In this document: positions 25,023-35,127 of the stretch, piece by piece
Position numbering within the stretch: the first letter of the stretch is position 1
Layout: the number at the start of each line of letters is the position of its first letter
Source: JAFDZV01 sp964455525
GTDB taxonomy: Bacteria; Bacteroidota; Ignavibacteria; OLB7
Direction: 5' to 3'
Assembly (NCBI GenBank): GCA_964455525.1
Contig: CAYVWR010000010.1
Span: forward strand, 1 to 64,000
DNA length: 64,000 bases
The notes under the pieces: model-generated
Database searches by the model: none
The model's input: the letters and a program-made list of their open reading frames with translations, nothing else
What the model was told of the DNA's origin: nothing
Position numbers and translations under genes: made by a program

Positions 25023-26666
25023 CTATGGGACGCGTGATGCCGGGATCTTTTCGCGCCGCGACAGCCTGCGGCTCATGGCATATCCTCCCATCAGCGCCGA
25101 GACCGCCAGGCAGAGATAGGGCCACCAATCGCCCCAGCGAGCATAGAGCGTAAGATCGTCCCGCAGCTCGATGGTAGCGGTTGTGCTTGCGATCACCCCC
25201 TCCTGGGTTTCATTGTAAATGGTGCCGTACGGGGTGATAAAGCAGCTTATGCCGGTGTTGGCCGCCCGTGCAATGGATCGGCGATTTTCGATGGCACGCA
25301 TCAGCGCAAATCGCATATGCTGCAACGGGCCGGGCGTCCCCTTGTACCACCCGTCGTTGGTGATGATGGTAAGGAAGTTTGCGCCGCTGTCGACAAAGCG
25401 GCGGACGATGTTCGGATAGACACTCTCGAAGCAGACCACCGAGGCGGCCTTGGTGATCGTATCGCGATAGGGAACCGCAAACGTTGCCACGGTAGTTCCC
25501 TTCCCCCAGGTGGAGATGCCGACATCCCAGCTCAGAAGGTCGATCAGGAAGGGGACGTTATCGACGAAGGGAATACGCTCCCCGAACGGAACGAGCTGCA
25601 TCTTGTGATACGCCCCCTGCAAGCCCCCGCCCGGCACAAAGAGACCGGCGGAATTGAAGTAATCGTACCGGAGCGTGTCATACATGCCGGAGGCGTTCTG
25701 ACGTGCATCGAGATGAGCGCTGGGGGGAGCGGTTCCTGGCAGATACTCGGCATAATCGGGAAAACCGGTGAGCACCGGCACCCCAAGAGAGTCGATAGCT
25801 GCCGTAAGCTGCCACATCCGGGGTTCGGTGCCGGGACGCGATACCGGATATGGGATGGCGTTCTCCGACCACAGGAACATCTCGGTCGGGTGTTCCCGGA
25901 GCGCCTGCCGGGAAAGCCCTATGTTCAGCATGATATGATCGGTGGTGTCATGCTGCTTCCACTTGTCCCACGGGTCCACGTTCGGCTGCACCACGGTGAC
26001 GGTGATCGCCTTGTCGGGGTCGGGAATGCGATCGGCCTGGCTGCCAAGAACATAGAAACCGTACAGGAACGGGGGCACCAGCGAAAGCGTCAGCAATGTG
26101 GTACAGAACCGGAACACCATGCGCTGATCCCTCTCCTCCCTGTCGAGCGCAAAGAGCATTGCAGTAAAGGCGCAGTTCTGCACCATCAGAAGGAAACTAA
26201 GCCCCCAGACGCCTGTAAACTCGATGAACTGGATATAGTAGAGGTTGTAGGTCTGCGTATTGCCAAGCGTCAGCCACGGATAGCTGGCATCGGACAACGC
26301 ATGCAGATATTCCCCACCACACCAGAGAAATGGCAGAAATGCCAGCGCAAAGAGCCTGGAGGTATTGTTCCTGACCGCCCTGTAGGCCACCAGCGGGACG
26401 ATAAAGAAAAACGGGTGGATAAGGACCAGAAGGATGCAACTGATCATCAGAAACGGATCGGCCTTTGCCTGCCAGCTCCCGACCCACCAGCTTGAAAGAG
26501 CCGAGAAGATCACGAGCGTGCCATAGCTCCAGCGTATCAACTCCCTGTAGGAGCGTGCCCGCTCGATGGCGATCAGGAGCGGAACCAGCCCGATCGAGCC
26601 AAAAAGCCCAACCGGGTTCGGTGGATACGCCAGCCCAAGCAGCAGACCGCTGAGCACAAGCAGCAT
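25023..26666 (-). CDS. lnt: apolipoprotein N-acyltransferase
   Basis: Lnt adds the third acyl chain to lipoproteins in the inner membrane. The protein has several N-terminal membrane helices (beginning WMLLVLSGLLLGLAYPPNP) and a C-terminal nitrilase-like domain with the expected catalytic Glu (FLWSENAIP), Lys (YHKMQLVPFGERIP) and Cys (VCFESVYP), plus NDGWYKGTPGPLQH. It ends with one more membrane helix. The start is uncertain: 26666 gives the usual length (547 residues), but the frame is open to a TTG at 26831 without a good ribosome binding site at either. A terminator follows. Confidence 0.93.
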   Translation of the reverse strand: MLLVLSGLLLGLAYPPNPVGLFGSIGLVPLLIAIERARSYRELIRWSYGTLVIFSALSSWWVGSWQAKADPFLMISCILLVLIHPFFFIVPLVAYRAVRNNTSRLFALAFLPFLWCGGEYLHALSDASYPWLTLGNTQTYNLYYIQFIEFTGVWGLSFLLMVQNCAFTAMLFALDREERDQRMVFRFCTTLLTLSLVPPFLYGFYVLGSQADRIPDPDKAITVTVVQPNVDPWDKWKQHDTTDHIMLNIGLSRQALREHPTEMFLWSENAIPYPVSRPGTEPRMWQLTAAIDSLGVPVLTGFPDYAEYLPGTAPPSAHLDARQNASGMYDTLRYDYFNSAGLFVPGGGLQGAYHKMQLVPFGERIPFVDNVPFLIDLLSWDVGISTWGKGTTVATFAVPYRDTITKAASVVCFESVYPNIVRRFVDSGANFLTIITNDGWYKGTPGPLQHMRFALMRAIENRRSIARAANTGISCFITPYGTIYNETQEGVIASTTATIELRDDLTLYARWGDWWPYLCLAVSALMGGYAMSRRLSRREKIPASRVP

Positions 26667-27196
26667 CCAGGTTTTTGGAGTGCGATCGAGCGCGATACGG
26701 GTCGAGTTGTTGATCACCGGATGATGAGATAGTATTAAAAACACGCCAACGATAGGGTCGGGCCGGATGGCGGAACCACGATGCCACGGCATTGCACCGG
26801 TCATGCAGCCCAGCCCATGCGGTTGCAGCAATGCCCTTCAAGTTACAAAGACTCCGCTCTATCCGGCTGCCGATGGCAACCTTCCTCTGGGCGTCCCTCC
26901 CTCCGGCACCACGCCGGAGCCAGCGCCGTAACCGTACGCAATGCCGCCACAGGGAGTGGCCCGCATGCACAATTCCCACGGCTGCCGATCGAGCCGCCCC
27001 TCCGGGTTGCAGCAATCGTTTCCCCCTCCCATCCGTTATTCCAATCTATCATCTCCCCTTCTTTCCGGCATCCGCCAGAGCCTGCCGTGGCCTCAGGCGA
27101 TACGGCAACGGCAAAGCCCATGCGATACGATGCTGCGCATCTTCGCTTACCATTCTCGCTTTGCCAGACATTCTCCGGGGACATAACTTTAAGGTC
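26667..27196. other. divergent intergenic region
   Basis: About 530 bases between the divergently read lnt and the secreted CBM9-like gene. Both promoters should lie here. Long open frames cover it on both strands as extensions of the two genes, but their translations look random. No clear box was found. Confidence 0.4.
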
Positions 27197-28531
27197 ATGA
27201 GATTACGCATTATCCTTCCGACCTTTCTCCTGTTCCTTCTGATAGGAACCACGGCGCGGGCGCAGACAGCGGTCTCGTTCGACTCGCTCGCCAAGCTTAT
27301 CGACCCATATTTCGCCCCGGAACTTGTTCAGGACGTCAGAGACGTGCTGCCACAGACGCCGTTTGATGTCTGGGGGTATGGTATTGGCGATTATTCCGGT
27401 GACGGCGCAAACGATCTTGCCGTGGTTACGCGCATGCGCAACGACCAGCGCAGAAAGATGACCGTCTATTTCTTCGTCGATGACGAGGGAATACTTCGGC
27501 TGATAAAGCAGGTCAACGTTGACTTCGTAGAGCTGCCGATCGAGGTAAGCGTGGCGATAGCCAATGGGAATGCCTATATGACCCGCAAGGTAAAAGATGC
27601 GAACTGGGAGATCTTCGGCTACCGCTTCCAGGACGGGGTGGTGATGATGGTGGACAAGTTCACCACCGAGGTGCAGGGGAATCTTTCCTACGAGACCTAT
27701 CGCAACTTCCAGACGCTTGAGGGATATGAGCGTTATGTAGGCGCTACCGATACCAACGTCATCTTCCGAAGCGACTTTCTCACGGCCCCATCGTACAGCC
27801 GTGGCCGCGATGTGAGCACAGGCTACCAGGCCACCGCGCGAGCGCAGCGATCGAAATACATTATGCGCGGAAGCTACTACTGGCGGAACGAGGCCGATCT
27901 GACTCTGGATGTGCGCTCGGCATACGACAAGGACTACCTCTATTTCAATATCAACGTCGTCGATGACGAGGTGCTCCCCACCGGCTTGAACGATGTTGAC
28001 TCCACCGCCGACCGTCTGGAGCTGTGGCTGGATATGTATTCGCTGGGCGACCGCTTCCGCGTCGGACGGCGCAACCGTGACTTCAGGATGAAGACCGACT
28101 CGAACATCTACGCGTTTGCCATCAGCCTTGGCGACTTCGTCGATCAGCAGGCACGGGTGAAGATATCCAGCTCGAACACATTGGACGACAACCAGATGAA
28201 CGCCGCCAAGGCGATCAAGGCGGTCGCGACCAAGATCGATAGCGGCTACGCCGTAAAACTCAGGATACCCTTCGGCCTGTTCGGCTTCGAGGGTGTGCCG
28301 ATAGCCCAGGATGGGCTTACTTCATTTGGTATGAACGTCGTGGTGCACGATGTTGACAACCCCTATCGGCCGGAGGAGGTGACGGTGATAACGACCAGCC
28401 AGAGCTTCGATCGCACCAAACCGGCCACGTTCGGCGCGGTGGTGCTTGTGCCGAACTCCCAGTATTATGGAGAATCGACCAATATATTTCTCGGCGATCT
28501 CAAGGAACGACTTCATGAAGTAGGATTCTGA
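27197..28531 (+). CDS. secreted protein with CBM9-like domain
   Basis: The 444-residue product has a signal peptide (RIILPTFLLFLLIGTTARA, cut likely after ARAQ) and no membrane anchor. Residues about 55-80 (GIGDYSGDGANDLAVVT) look like an FG-GAP type repeat. The C-terminal half fits the carbohydrate-binding family 9-like fold: LTLDVRSAYDKDYLYFNIN, VDSTADRLELWLD, and GYAVKLRIPFGLFGF. This domain is found in periplasmic or surface proteins of this phylum, often without proven sugar binding. Its stop codon overlaps the yggS start (TGATG), so the two are translated together. AAGG lies just before the ATG. Confidence 0.75.
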   Translation: MRLRIILPTFLLFLLIGTTARAQTAVSFDSLAKLIDPYFAPELVQDVRDVLPQTPFDVWGYGIGDYSGDGANDLAVVTRMRNDQRRKMTVYFFVDDEGILRLIKQVNVDFVELPIEVSVAIANGNAYMTRKVKDANWEIFGYRFQDGVVMMVDKFTTEVQGNLSYETYRNFQTLEGYERYVGATDTNVIFRSDFLTAPSYSRGRDVSTGYQATARAQRSKYIMRGSYYWRNEADLTLDVRSAYDKDYLYFNINVVDDEVLPTGLNDVDSTADRLELWLDMYSLGDRFRVGRRNRDFRMKTDSNIYAFAISLGDFVDQQARVKISSSNTLDDNQMNAAKAIKAVATKIDSGYAVKLRIPFGLFGFEGVPIAQDGLTSFGMNVVVHDVDNPYRPEEVTVITTSQSFDRTKPATFGAVVLVPNSQYYGESTNIFLGDLKERLHEVGF

Positions 28532-29262
28532 TGACCCTGGAACACTCCCCTCAGGACCTCACCGGCCAGTCCTACGACTCCGGCCTTATCGCTGAGAACT
28601 ACCGTGAGATCCGCCGTCGGGTGGAGGCCGCCTGTGCGCGTGCCAAACGGGACCCGAAGGAGATCACGGTGATCGGCGTCACAAAGACCAAACCCGCCGG
28701 GGTGATCCGTGCGGCAGCCAAGGCCGGTATCGTCGAAATCGGCGAGAACTATGTGCAGGAACTGGTGGCAAAGCAGCGCGAGCTTGGCGATCTTGTGCGC
28801 TGGCATTATATCGGCCATCTGCAACGCAACAAGGTGCGCGAGATACTGCCGTTTATACACACCATCCAGAGTGTGGACTCCGAACGCCTTGCCGAGGAGA
28901 TCAACCGTCAGGCGATGAAGCTGGGGCGGCGCATCACGATTCTCCTTCAGGTGAACAGCTCCGGCGAGGAATCGAAGTTCGGGGTTGAGCCGGAGGATGC
29001 CGAAGCGCTCGCCCGGCATCTTGCAACGTTGCCTGGGGTGCAGCTTGCCGGACTGATGACGATCCCGGCGATCTTCGACGATCCGCAGGGAGTCCGTCCT
29101 ATGTTCCAACTCCTCCACAGCCTACGCCGGAACATAGAGGAGGCAACGGGGCTTCGGCTCCCTCACCTTTCCATGGGCATGACCGGCGACTTCGAGGTGG
29201 CGATCGAGGAGGGGGCCACCATGATACGCATCGGCACGGCGCTCTTCGGAGGCCGAAGCTGA
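28531..29262 (+). CDS. yggS: pyridoxal phosphate homeostasis protein (YggS family)
   Basis: This 243-residue protein belongs to the YggS/PROSC family, which binds pyridoxal 5'-phosphate and buffers its level; no enzymatic reaction is established. The PLP-binding Lys is K52 in ITVIGVTKTKP; other family motifs are EIGENYVQEL, WHYIGHLQRNKV, LLQVNSSGEESKFG, LAGLMTIP and LSMGMTGDFEVAIEEGATMIRIGTALFG. It overlaps the stop codon of the secreted protein upstream by one base, an odd pairing of functions. Confidence 0.95.
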   Translation: MTLEHSPQDLTGQSYDSGLIAENYREIRRRVEAACARAKRDPKEITVIGVTKTKPAGVIRAAAKAGIVEIGENYVQELVAKQRELGDLVRWHYIGHLQRNKVREILPFIHTIQSVDSERLAEEINRQAMKLGRRITILLQVNSSGEESKFGVEPEDAEALARHLATLPGVQLAGLMTIPAIFDDPQGVRPMFQLLHSLRRNIEEATGLRLPHLSMGMTGDFEVAIEEGATMIRIGTALFGGRS

Positions 29263-29425
29263 TCCATACCGCCTTAACACGGCGCGATCTCTCATTCCCC
29301 AGAAGCCTCCGCCAGCCGCTCGCGGGCTATGCTGCCGGACGCCCGGCCGCGCAGGAAGGCTCCATCACGGCGCCGCACGAACCATACGCGGCGGCACATT
29401 CATACACGTCCATGAACATTCACGG

Positions 29426-31138
29426 ATGATCCACGCCATGACCATACAACAGCGACGGTGGAAACAACCGGCCAGCCTTGTGCTCCTGCTTCTGCTTACC
29501 TCTCTGCTGAGCATCCCGGCAAGGGCGCAACCAAGCACGGAACCGGCAGGCACACCACCGGCGGGCGGACAACCGGGGAGTGGGCCGCCGCCCAGTTCAC
29601 AGCCAACAAGCGCCCCTCCCACAGACAAGCAGACCGGAAGCGGCCAGCCAGCCAGCTCACAGTCGGCAGATGGGCAGTTGACAGCTCCCCTCCCACAGAC
29701 CAGCGCTCAGCCACCGGCACCACCGCACACACGAGCGACGGGAACGCAGCCGACAACGCCACCCAGGACGCCGGAGGTGCCCCCGACAAACACGCAGCCA
29801 GCACAGACCCGGGCAGCCAGCACGGAAGCCCCAAGCCTGACGCCGGAACGGACGCCGTACAAGACGATGACGCTCGACAACGGTCTGGAAGTGATCGTCA
29901 TAGAAAACCCGAGCGTGCCGCTTGTGACGATCGACATCACGGTACGTAATGGCGCATTCACCGAGCCTGACGAGTATGCCGGACTTTCCCATCTGTACGA
30001 GCATATGTTCTTCAAGGCAAACGCGGCCATCCCCTCGCAGGAACGCTTTATGCAGCGCCTGGGAGAGCTTGGGATCGTCTTCAACGGCTATACATCGGAT
30101 GAGGTCGTCACCTACTTCTTCACGATGCCATCGTCCAACACCGATCCCGGCATGAAGTTCATGGCCGATGCGATAACATCGCCCCTTTTCACCGATACGG
30201 AGCTTTCCAGAGAGCGTGAGGTGGTGCTTGGCGAGTTCGACCGGAACGAGGCACAACCGACCTTTCAGCTCAGCTACGCCATGGATTCGGCGCTCTGGAT
30301 GCCCTATGTAAGCCGCAAGCAGCCGCTTGGGCAGCGGGATGTGATCCAGAACGCTACGGTAGCGCAGATGCAGATGATCAAGGATCGTTTCTACCATCCG
30401 AACAACTCAGCCCTGATCGTCTCCGGCGATGTAAAGGCCACGCAGATATTTGCGCTGGCAAAAAAATATTTCGATGGCTGGAAGCGCGGGGCCGACCCCT
30501 TCCCCACGTATGCCCCACCGGCATTTCCGCCGCAGCGCCCCACCCTGGTACTTCGGCCTGCCAGGCTTCCGAATACGGAGATGGCGATGACCTTCCGTGG
30601 CCCCAGCCTTGGAAAGGATGAATCGGCAACCTATGCAGCGCAGCTTCTATCCACCCTTCTGAACCAATCCACCTCCCGGCTCTACCACCGCATGGTGGAT
30701 AGCGGTGTGGCCCTGGAGGCATCGGTACGATACAGCCCGGCAAGCAATACCGGCACGTTCAACTTTTATGCAACAGCCAAGAAGGAGAACGCCTATCGGG
30801 CCGCCCTGCTGCTGAAAGAAGAGCTTAGGGCGATGAAACAACCCGGATATTTCACCGCGGAGGAGATCGCCGTGGCAAAGCAGATCGTGGCAGACCGGCA
30901 GACATTCGATCAGGAAAGCCCTTATAGCTTTGTCACACGCACCACCGCACGCTGGTGGAGCATGGCCTCGATCGGCTACTACCTTGGCCTTCCGGCACAT
31001 GTGGCACAGGTACACGAACCGCAACTCCAGGAGTTTGTCGGCAGATATCTGGCCGGCCAGCCATTCGTGCTCGGCGTCGGCGCCGATGAATCCATTCTGA
31101 ACCAGTTGAACTTCTCCGAGGAGATCCTGCAATGGTAA
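29426..31138 (+). CDS. M16 family zinc protease, active subunit
   Basis: The 570-residue protein starts with a signal peptide (residues about 15-34), then has a roughly 100-residue linker of Pro, Thr, Ser and Gln (37-140), and then a peptidase M16 core. The inverted zinc motif is intact: H189, E192 and H193 in SHLYEHMFF, with the third ligand likely in SREREVVLGEFDRNE. It should act in the periplasm or on the surface. The next gene overlaps its stop by seven bases and encodes an M16 protein without the zinc motif; such pairs form clamshell heterodimers. The long disordered linker is unusual for this family. Confidence 0.92.
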   Translation: MIHAMTIQQRRWKQPASLVLLLLLTSLLSIPARAQPSTEPAGTPPAGGQPGSGPPPSSQPTSAPPTDKQTGSGQPASSQSADGQLTAPLPQTSAQPPAPPHTRATGTQPTTPPRTPEVPPTNTQPAQTRAASTEAPSLTPERTPYKTMTLDNGLEVIVIENPSVPLVTIDITVRNGAFTEPDEYAGLSHLYEHMFFKANAAIPSQERFMQRLGELGIVFNGYTSDEVVTYFFTMPSSNTDPGMKFMADAITSPLFTDTELSREREVVLGEFDRNEAQPTFQLSYAMDSALWMPYVSRKQPLGQRDVIQNATVAQMQMIKDRFYHPNNSALIVSGDVKATQIFALAKKYFDGWKRGADPFPTYAPPAFPPQRPTLVLRPARLPNTEMAMTFRGPSLGKDESATYAAQLLSTLLNQSTSRLYHRMVDSGVALEASVRYSPASNTGTFNFYATAKKENAYRAALLLKEELRAMKQPGYFTAEEIAVAKQIVADRQTFDQESPYSFVTRTTARWWSMASIGYYLGLPAHVAQVHEPQLQEFVGRYLAGQPFVLGVGADESILNQLNFSEEILQW

Positions 31139-32466
31139 CCATGAGATCGACCCTGCACACGCTTCAGTTCCTGGCTGTGCTGATGGGCCTGGCAGTGATC
31201 CCCGCACTGGGACAGCACAGCAGCAACCAGCCCCGGCCGGTAACCTTTACGGTCGATGGCATCCCGGTCATCCTCAGCCCCTCCAGCAACGCCATCGTGT
31301 CGGTGATCGTCGGGTTTGACGGTGGGCTGGCAGGCAAGGAAACGAACAACCCGGCGCTTGCCGAGTTCACAAGCGATGTTATCACAAGCAGCGGCTCGGC
31401 GAGCATTTCCAAGGATGATCTCCGCCGGTTTCTTGCCCGCACCTCCACGGTAATCACCGGCGCTGGCGATTACCGTGGCTTGAGCTTCAGCATGACAACC
31501 ACGCAGTCGAACTTCGATCAGGCATGGGATGTCTTTGCCTCGATGATAACCGCCCCGGCATTCGACCCGGTAGAACACCGGAACATCATGGAGCGGAGGA
31601 TAGCCGATGTAAAGCGGCGCTGGAGCAATCCTGAGAACCATGCCTCCATCATCGCCGACAGCCTAGTGAAGCTTGCAAACCCCATCCTCAGCCGCTCCAT
31701 TCAGCAGCAGGATATAACCGATGCGACAATCCCGGCCATGACCGACTTCATGAAACGGGTCAGCGAACGCTCGCGCATGCTTGTAGTGGTGGTTGGTAAC
31801 GTATCGCAGAACGATATCAAGAAGAAGCTGGCGGCGTTCTCCTCGCTTCCAACCGGAAGCTACAGGCCTGTGGAGATCCCCGGGCTTACAACCGCCGGCA
31901 TGCCGACGATCGAGGTAGTCGATCGTCCCGGCAGCCCCACTACCTATGTACAGACATCGTTCGCCGGCCCTACCTCAAGCGATGAGGAGTTCTGGGCACT
32001 CCAGGTAGGGCTTAGCTATCTGCGGAACATCCTTTTCGAGGAGCTGCGGACAAAACGGAACCTGACCTATGCGCCAGGAAGTTTCCTGACATCCACGCTC
32101 GGACAGTCCCGCGGGGTATTGAGCGTAAGCACGACCCGCCCGGATTCGGCCATCGCCATTATGTACCACGAACTCGAAAAGGTCAAGCGTGGCGAGATCG
32201 ACGAGGCGGCGCTGAAAAACGCCAGCCAGATATTTGTCACCTCGCTCTATATGCGCCAGATGACAAACAGCGGGCTTGCAACGGCGATCTACTCGGCCGA
32301 ACGCAACACCGGCGACTGGCGCCGCGCCTTCAGCCAGGATGCGATCATGGCGGTGACAAAGGCCCGCGTGCAGAGCGCGTTCAACACATACGCCCGCAAT
32401 CTCCAGGTTGGCATCGTCGGCAACAAGGAGAAGGTGACGATCGACAAGTACCTGTTTCGGCAGTAG
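31132..32466 (+). CDS. M16 family protease-like protein, inactive partner
   Basis: This 444-residue secreted protein has a signal peptide and the M16 fold (for example LFEELRTKRNLTYAPGSF and VSTTRPDSAIAIMYHELEKVKRGEI), but the place of the zinc motif reads NPALAEFTSDVI, with no HxxEH. It is therefore predicted to be the non-catalytic half of a heterodimer with the preceding gene. Its ATG lies inside the end of that gene; a second in-frame ATG at 31141, just after the stop, is the alternative start. Arrangement as active then inactive M16 genes is common in bacteria. Confidence 0.9.
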   Translation: MVTMRSTLHTLQFLAVLMGLAVIPALGQHSSNQPRPVTFTVDGIPVILSPSSNAIVSVIVGFDGGLAGKETNNPALAEFTSDVITSSGSASISKDDLRRFLARTSTVITGAGDYRGLSFSMTTTQSNFDQAWDVFASMITAPAFDPVEHRNIMERRIADVKRRWSNPENHASIIADSLVKLANPILSRSIQQQDITDATIPAMTDFMKRVSERSRMLVVVVGNVSQNDIKKKLAAFSSLPTGSYRPVEIPGLTTAGMPTIEVVDRPGSPTTYVQTSFAGPTSSDEEFWALQVGLSYLRNILFEELRTKRNLTYAPGSFLTSTLGQSRGVLSVSTTRPDSAIAIMYHELEKVKRGEIDEAALKNASQIFVTSLYMRQMTNSGLATAIYSAERNTGDWRRAFSQDAIMAVTKARVQSAFNTYARNLQVGIVGNKEKVTIDKYLFRQ

Positions 32467-32525
32467 CAGCAGTGGCGCCGATCACCGGGGTGGTCGGCGC
32501 CTGATATCCGAATAACCTCACGCAC

Positions 32526-33083
32526 ATGCAAGAACCCGCAGCCCCAGCGCTCGATCTGCGCTGGACGCTCTCCAATGCGCTCAGCGCGCTCCGTCTGGTA
32601 ATGATTGTGCCAACCGGCCTGGCCCTGATAAACGACCTGCGATGGCTCACCGTTGGTCTCTGTATCCTTGCCACCATCACCGATGTGCTCGATGGCTACG
32701 TGGCCCGGCGCAACAACGAGATATCCGATCTCGGCAAGATCCTCGATCCCCTTGCGGACAAGGTGTTCGTAGGAGGGCTTGTGCTGGTGATGCTGTTGCA
32801 GGGGATGCTCCCGCTCTGGTTCGTGGGGGTGGTGCTCGGGCGCGATATCCTGATCCTGATCGGAGGGATCATCATCGAACGCAGGACCGGTGTGGTGCTT
32901 CCCTCCAATTATCCCGGCAAGCTGGCGGTGCTTCTGCTGTCGCTAACATTGCTGCTGATCATCATCGGCATCGGCGATGCCACACGCGATATCCTGATGG
33001 GGGCATCGCTGGTGATGCTTGCAATCTCCATTGTCCTGTATGGGCAACGGGCGGCCGGAGCGGTAAAGGGCAAGGGAATATAG
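32526..33083 (+). CDS. pgsA: CDP-diacylglycerol-glycerol-3-phosphate phosphatidyltransferase
   Basis: PgsA makes phosphatidylglycerol phosphate at the inner membrane. The 185-residue protein contains the full CDP-alcohol phosphotransferase signature: D53, D56, G57, A60, R61, G70, D74 and D78 in TDVLDGYVAR and GKILDPLAD. It has several membrane helices and the usual length. Other members of the family use different alcohols (for example Pss, Pgs-like cardiolipin enzymes), so the exact substrate is the likely one rather than proven. Confidence 0.88.
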   Translation: MQEPAAPALDLRWTLSNALSALRLVMIVPTGLALINDLRWLTVGLCILATITDVLDGYVARRNNEISDLGKILDPLADKVFVGGLVLVMLLQGMLPLWFVGVVLGRDILILIGGIIIERRTGVVLPSNYPGKLAVLLLSLTLLLIIIGIGDATRDILMGASLVMLAISIVLYGQRAAGAVKGKGI

Positions 33084-33273
33084 GGCGGGGTGCCCGGGCA
33101 AAGTGCCGGGGCAGGCCCATCCCAGGGAAGCCTTCCGGGGATTGCGCCCCGGTATCGGCCCACGCCCCTGCACTCCGTCTCCCCCTCCCATTCGGAAATC
33201 TCGTAACTTCCGGCGTTCAGGCTCGATACACGACGTGCTGAGCATCTGATACCAACTTCTGGATAGAGCGATT

Positions 33274-34305
33274 ATGGGTTTTTTCGATAAGATCAAAGGG
33301 AAGGTCCGCGGAGCAATCGAGGAGACGAAGACCTCGATTCGCGAGACGGTGGAGAACCTACGCTACGACAGGCTGAAGGAAGGTCTCGCACGCACGCGCG
33401 AGGGGATCTCCGAGAAGATCGGCATCGCGGCCCGCCAGAACCGAAAGATCGACGATGCGTTGCTGGACGAGCTGGAGGAGGCTCTTATCATGGCCGATGT
33501 CGGCACCGACACCACGGTGGAGATCAGCGACAACCTCCGCACACGTGTCCGTAGTGGCGGATTCACCGACGCAAGCGATCTCAGCAGGCTGCTCCGCGAG
33601 GAGATCACCCGTCTGCTGCGGAAATCCCCCTCGGCCGATAACGATCGGCTCTTCAAGCTTCCTGAAGATAAACGCCCTCATGTCATCATGGTGGTGGGGG
33701 TAAACGGCGTTGGCAAGACAACCACCATCGGCAAGCTGGCCTACAACTATCGGAACGCCGGGCACAAGGTGCTGATCGGCGCGGCCGATACGTTCCGGGC
33801 CGCCGCCAACGAGCAGTTGGAGATCTGGGCCGAACGCGCCGAGGTGGAGATCATCGGTCAGGGACAGGGGGCCGATCCCGCAGCAGTGGCCTATGACACG
33901 GTTCAGGCCGCGATCAAGCGCGATGCCGACGTGGTCATCATCGACACGGCCGGACGTCTTCACAACAAGACCAATCTGATGGAGGAGTTGCGGAAGATCT
34001 CGCGGGTGATGCAGAAACTGGCACCGCATGCGCCAAACGAGGTATTCCTGGTACTGGATGCCACCACAGGCCAGAACGCCATCCAGCAGGCAAAGGAGTT
34101 TATGCGCTCGGTGGATATCACCGGCCTTGTCCTCACAAAACTGGATGGGACAGCAAAGGGAGGCGTGGTGATCGCCATCGCCAATACGCTGGACCTTCCA
34201 GTACGCTATATCGGCATCGGCGAGCGGATCGACGATCTTCAGCCGTTCGATACCGAGCAGTTTGCCAAGGCGCTCTTCGAGTTCGATGAAACGGTGCCGG
34301 AATAA
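33274..34305 (+). CDS. ftsY: signal recognition particle receptor FtsY
   Basis: FtsY is the membrane-associated GTPase that docks the signal recognition particle and its ribosome at the translocon. The 343-residue protein has a short charged N-terminal region, the helical N domain, and the GTPase domain with G1 GVNGVGKTT (142-150), DTFRAAANEQLE, DTAGRLHNK, TKLDGTAKGG and GIGERIDDLQPF at the end. It lacks the Met-rich M domain of Ffh, which makes FtsY the right call. The acidic A domain of the E. coli protein is almost absent. Confidence 0.97.
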   Translation: MGFFDKIKGKVRGAIEETKTSIRETVENLRYDRLKEGLARTREGISEKIGIAARQNRKIDDALLDELEEALIMADVGTDTTVEISDNLRTRVRSGGFTDASDLSRLLREEITRLLRKSPSADNDRLFKLPEDKRPHVIMVVGVNGVGKTTTIGKLAYNYRNAGHKVLIGAADTFRAAANEQLEIWAERAEVEIIGQGQGADPAAVAYDTVQAAIKRDADVVIIDTAGRLHNKTNLMEELRKISRVMQKLAPHAPNEVFLVLDATTGQNAIQQAKEFMRSVDITGLVLTKLDGTAKGGVVIAIANTLDLPVRYIGIGERIDDLQPFDTEQFAKALFEFDETVPE

Positions 34306-34323
34306 GTTTGCCGAAGGAGGAGA

Positions 34324-35019
34324 ATGCGGCAAGGATGTGTGATTGCGGCAACGCTGCTGGTACTGCTGATCGGCATCGGCGGCTATGTCGGGTACACTAT
34401 GCTCCGGGACAACTTTGAGGTGCCGGAGGAACTGGCACCGTACGCCATATCCAAACCGATACGGCAGCTTGTCCATAGCAATGCAGCGGCGCCGCCGGAT
34501 ACGGCCCATCTGACCCCGGAACGCATCGAGATGTTCATAGGCGTGTTCGACTCGCTGAACACGGGCTGGCACAACCTGAGCAGAGTGTTCGATTCGCTGG
34601 ACACACCGGATCTGGAGAGCAGGAGATGGGATCTCTGGAAAAGCCCGATAATCATCCGGGAGGCCATCGCGCTGCCGCTTCGTATGCGCAAAGGGCTTGT
34701 CGCCTATCTCAACTCCCGGAATCTCTCCCTGGCCGAGTACGTCTGGCTGAAGGAGCGGACCACAGCGGCATCCGGCATCACCTATCAGGAGGCGGCCGCA
34801 GTGTTGCGCGATTCGCTCCACCGATACCTACCGGTCCCCGACTCTTCGCCGATCGACGCCGGAAAACAGCTTACGGCGTTTTTCAAACGGGTTGAGCAGA
34901 TACGCAGCAGCGGCATGATCGACTCCTCCGACATCGCCCTGGCCGCCCCTTATCGCCAGCACATTCTCCGCAACGGCATCGGCGCCTTCCTCAACCCGGA
35001 GATGGAGAAACGCCCGTAA
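34324..35019 (+). CDS. membrane-anchored hypothetical protein
   Basis: The 231-residue product has one N-terminal membrane helix (about 7-28, IAATLLVLLIGIGGYVGYTML) and a helical outer part with no recognised domain. AAGGAGGAGA stands directly before the ATG, a very strong ribosome binding site. It starts 18 bases after ftsY and is likely in its operon. No family was recognised. Confidence 0.8.
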   Translation: MRQGCVIAATLLVLLIGIGGYVGYTMLRDNFEVPEELAPYAISKPIRQLVHSNAAAPPDTAHLTPERIEMFIGVFDSLNTGWHNLSRVFDSLDTPDLESRRWDLWKSPIIIREAIALPLRMRKGLVAYLNSRNLSLAEYVWLKERTTAASGITYQEAAAVLRDSLHRYLPVPDSSPIDAGKQLTAFFKRVEQIRSSGMIDSSDIALAAPYRQHILRNGIGAFLNPEMEKRP

Positions 35020-35127
35020 TGGTCGTCACCACCTCCGATGGCCATCCTCTGGCATGCCCATGCCGAATGCTCCGCTCAGCATATCAGGCATTGATAATGT
35101 GACAAATCCTACAGCAGCTAATAACGC

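Noticed and set aside
25317..26495. A 392-codon plus-strand frame opposite lnt
   Set aside because: Lnt catalytic motifs and membrane helices are on the minus strand; the frame is a shadow.
33358..34821. A 487-codon minus-strand frame opposite ftsY and its neighbour
   Set aside because: It is a shadow of FtsY and the next gene; FtsY motifs are unmistakable on the plus strand.
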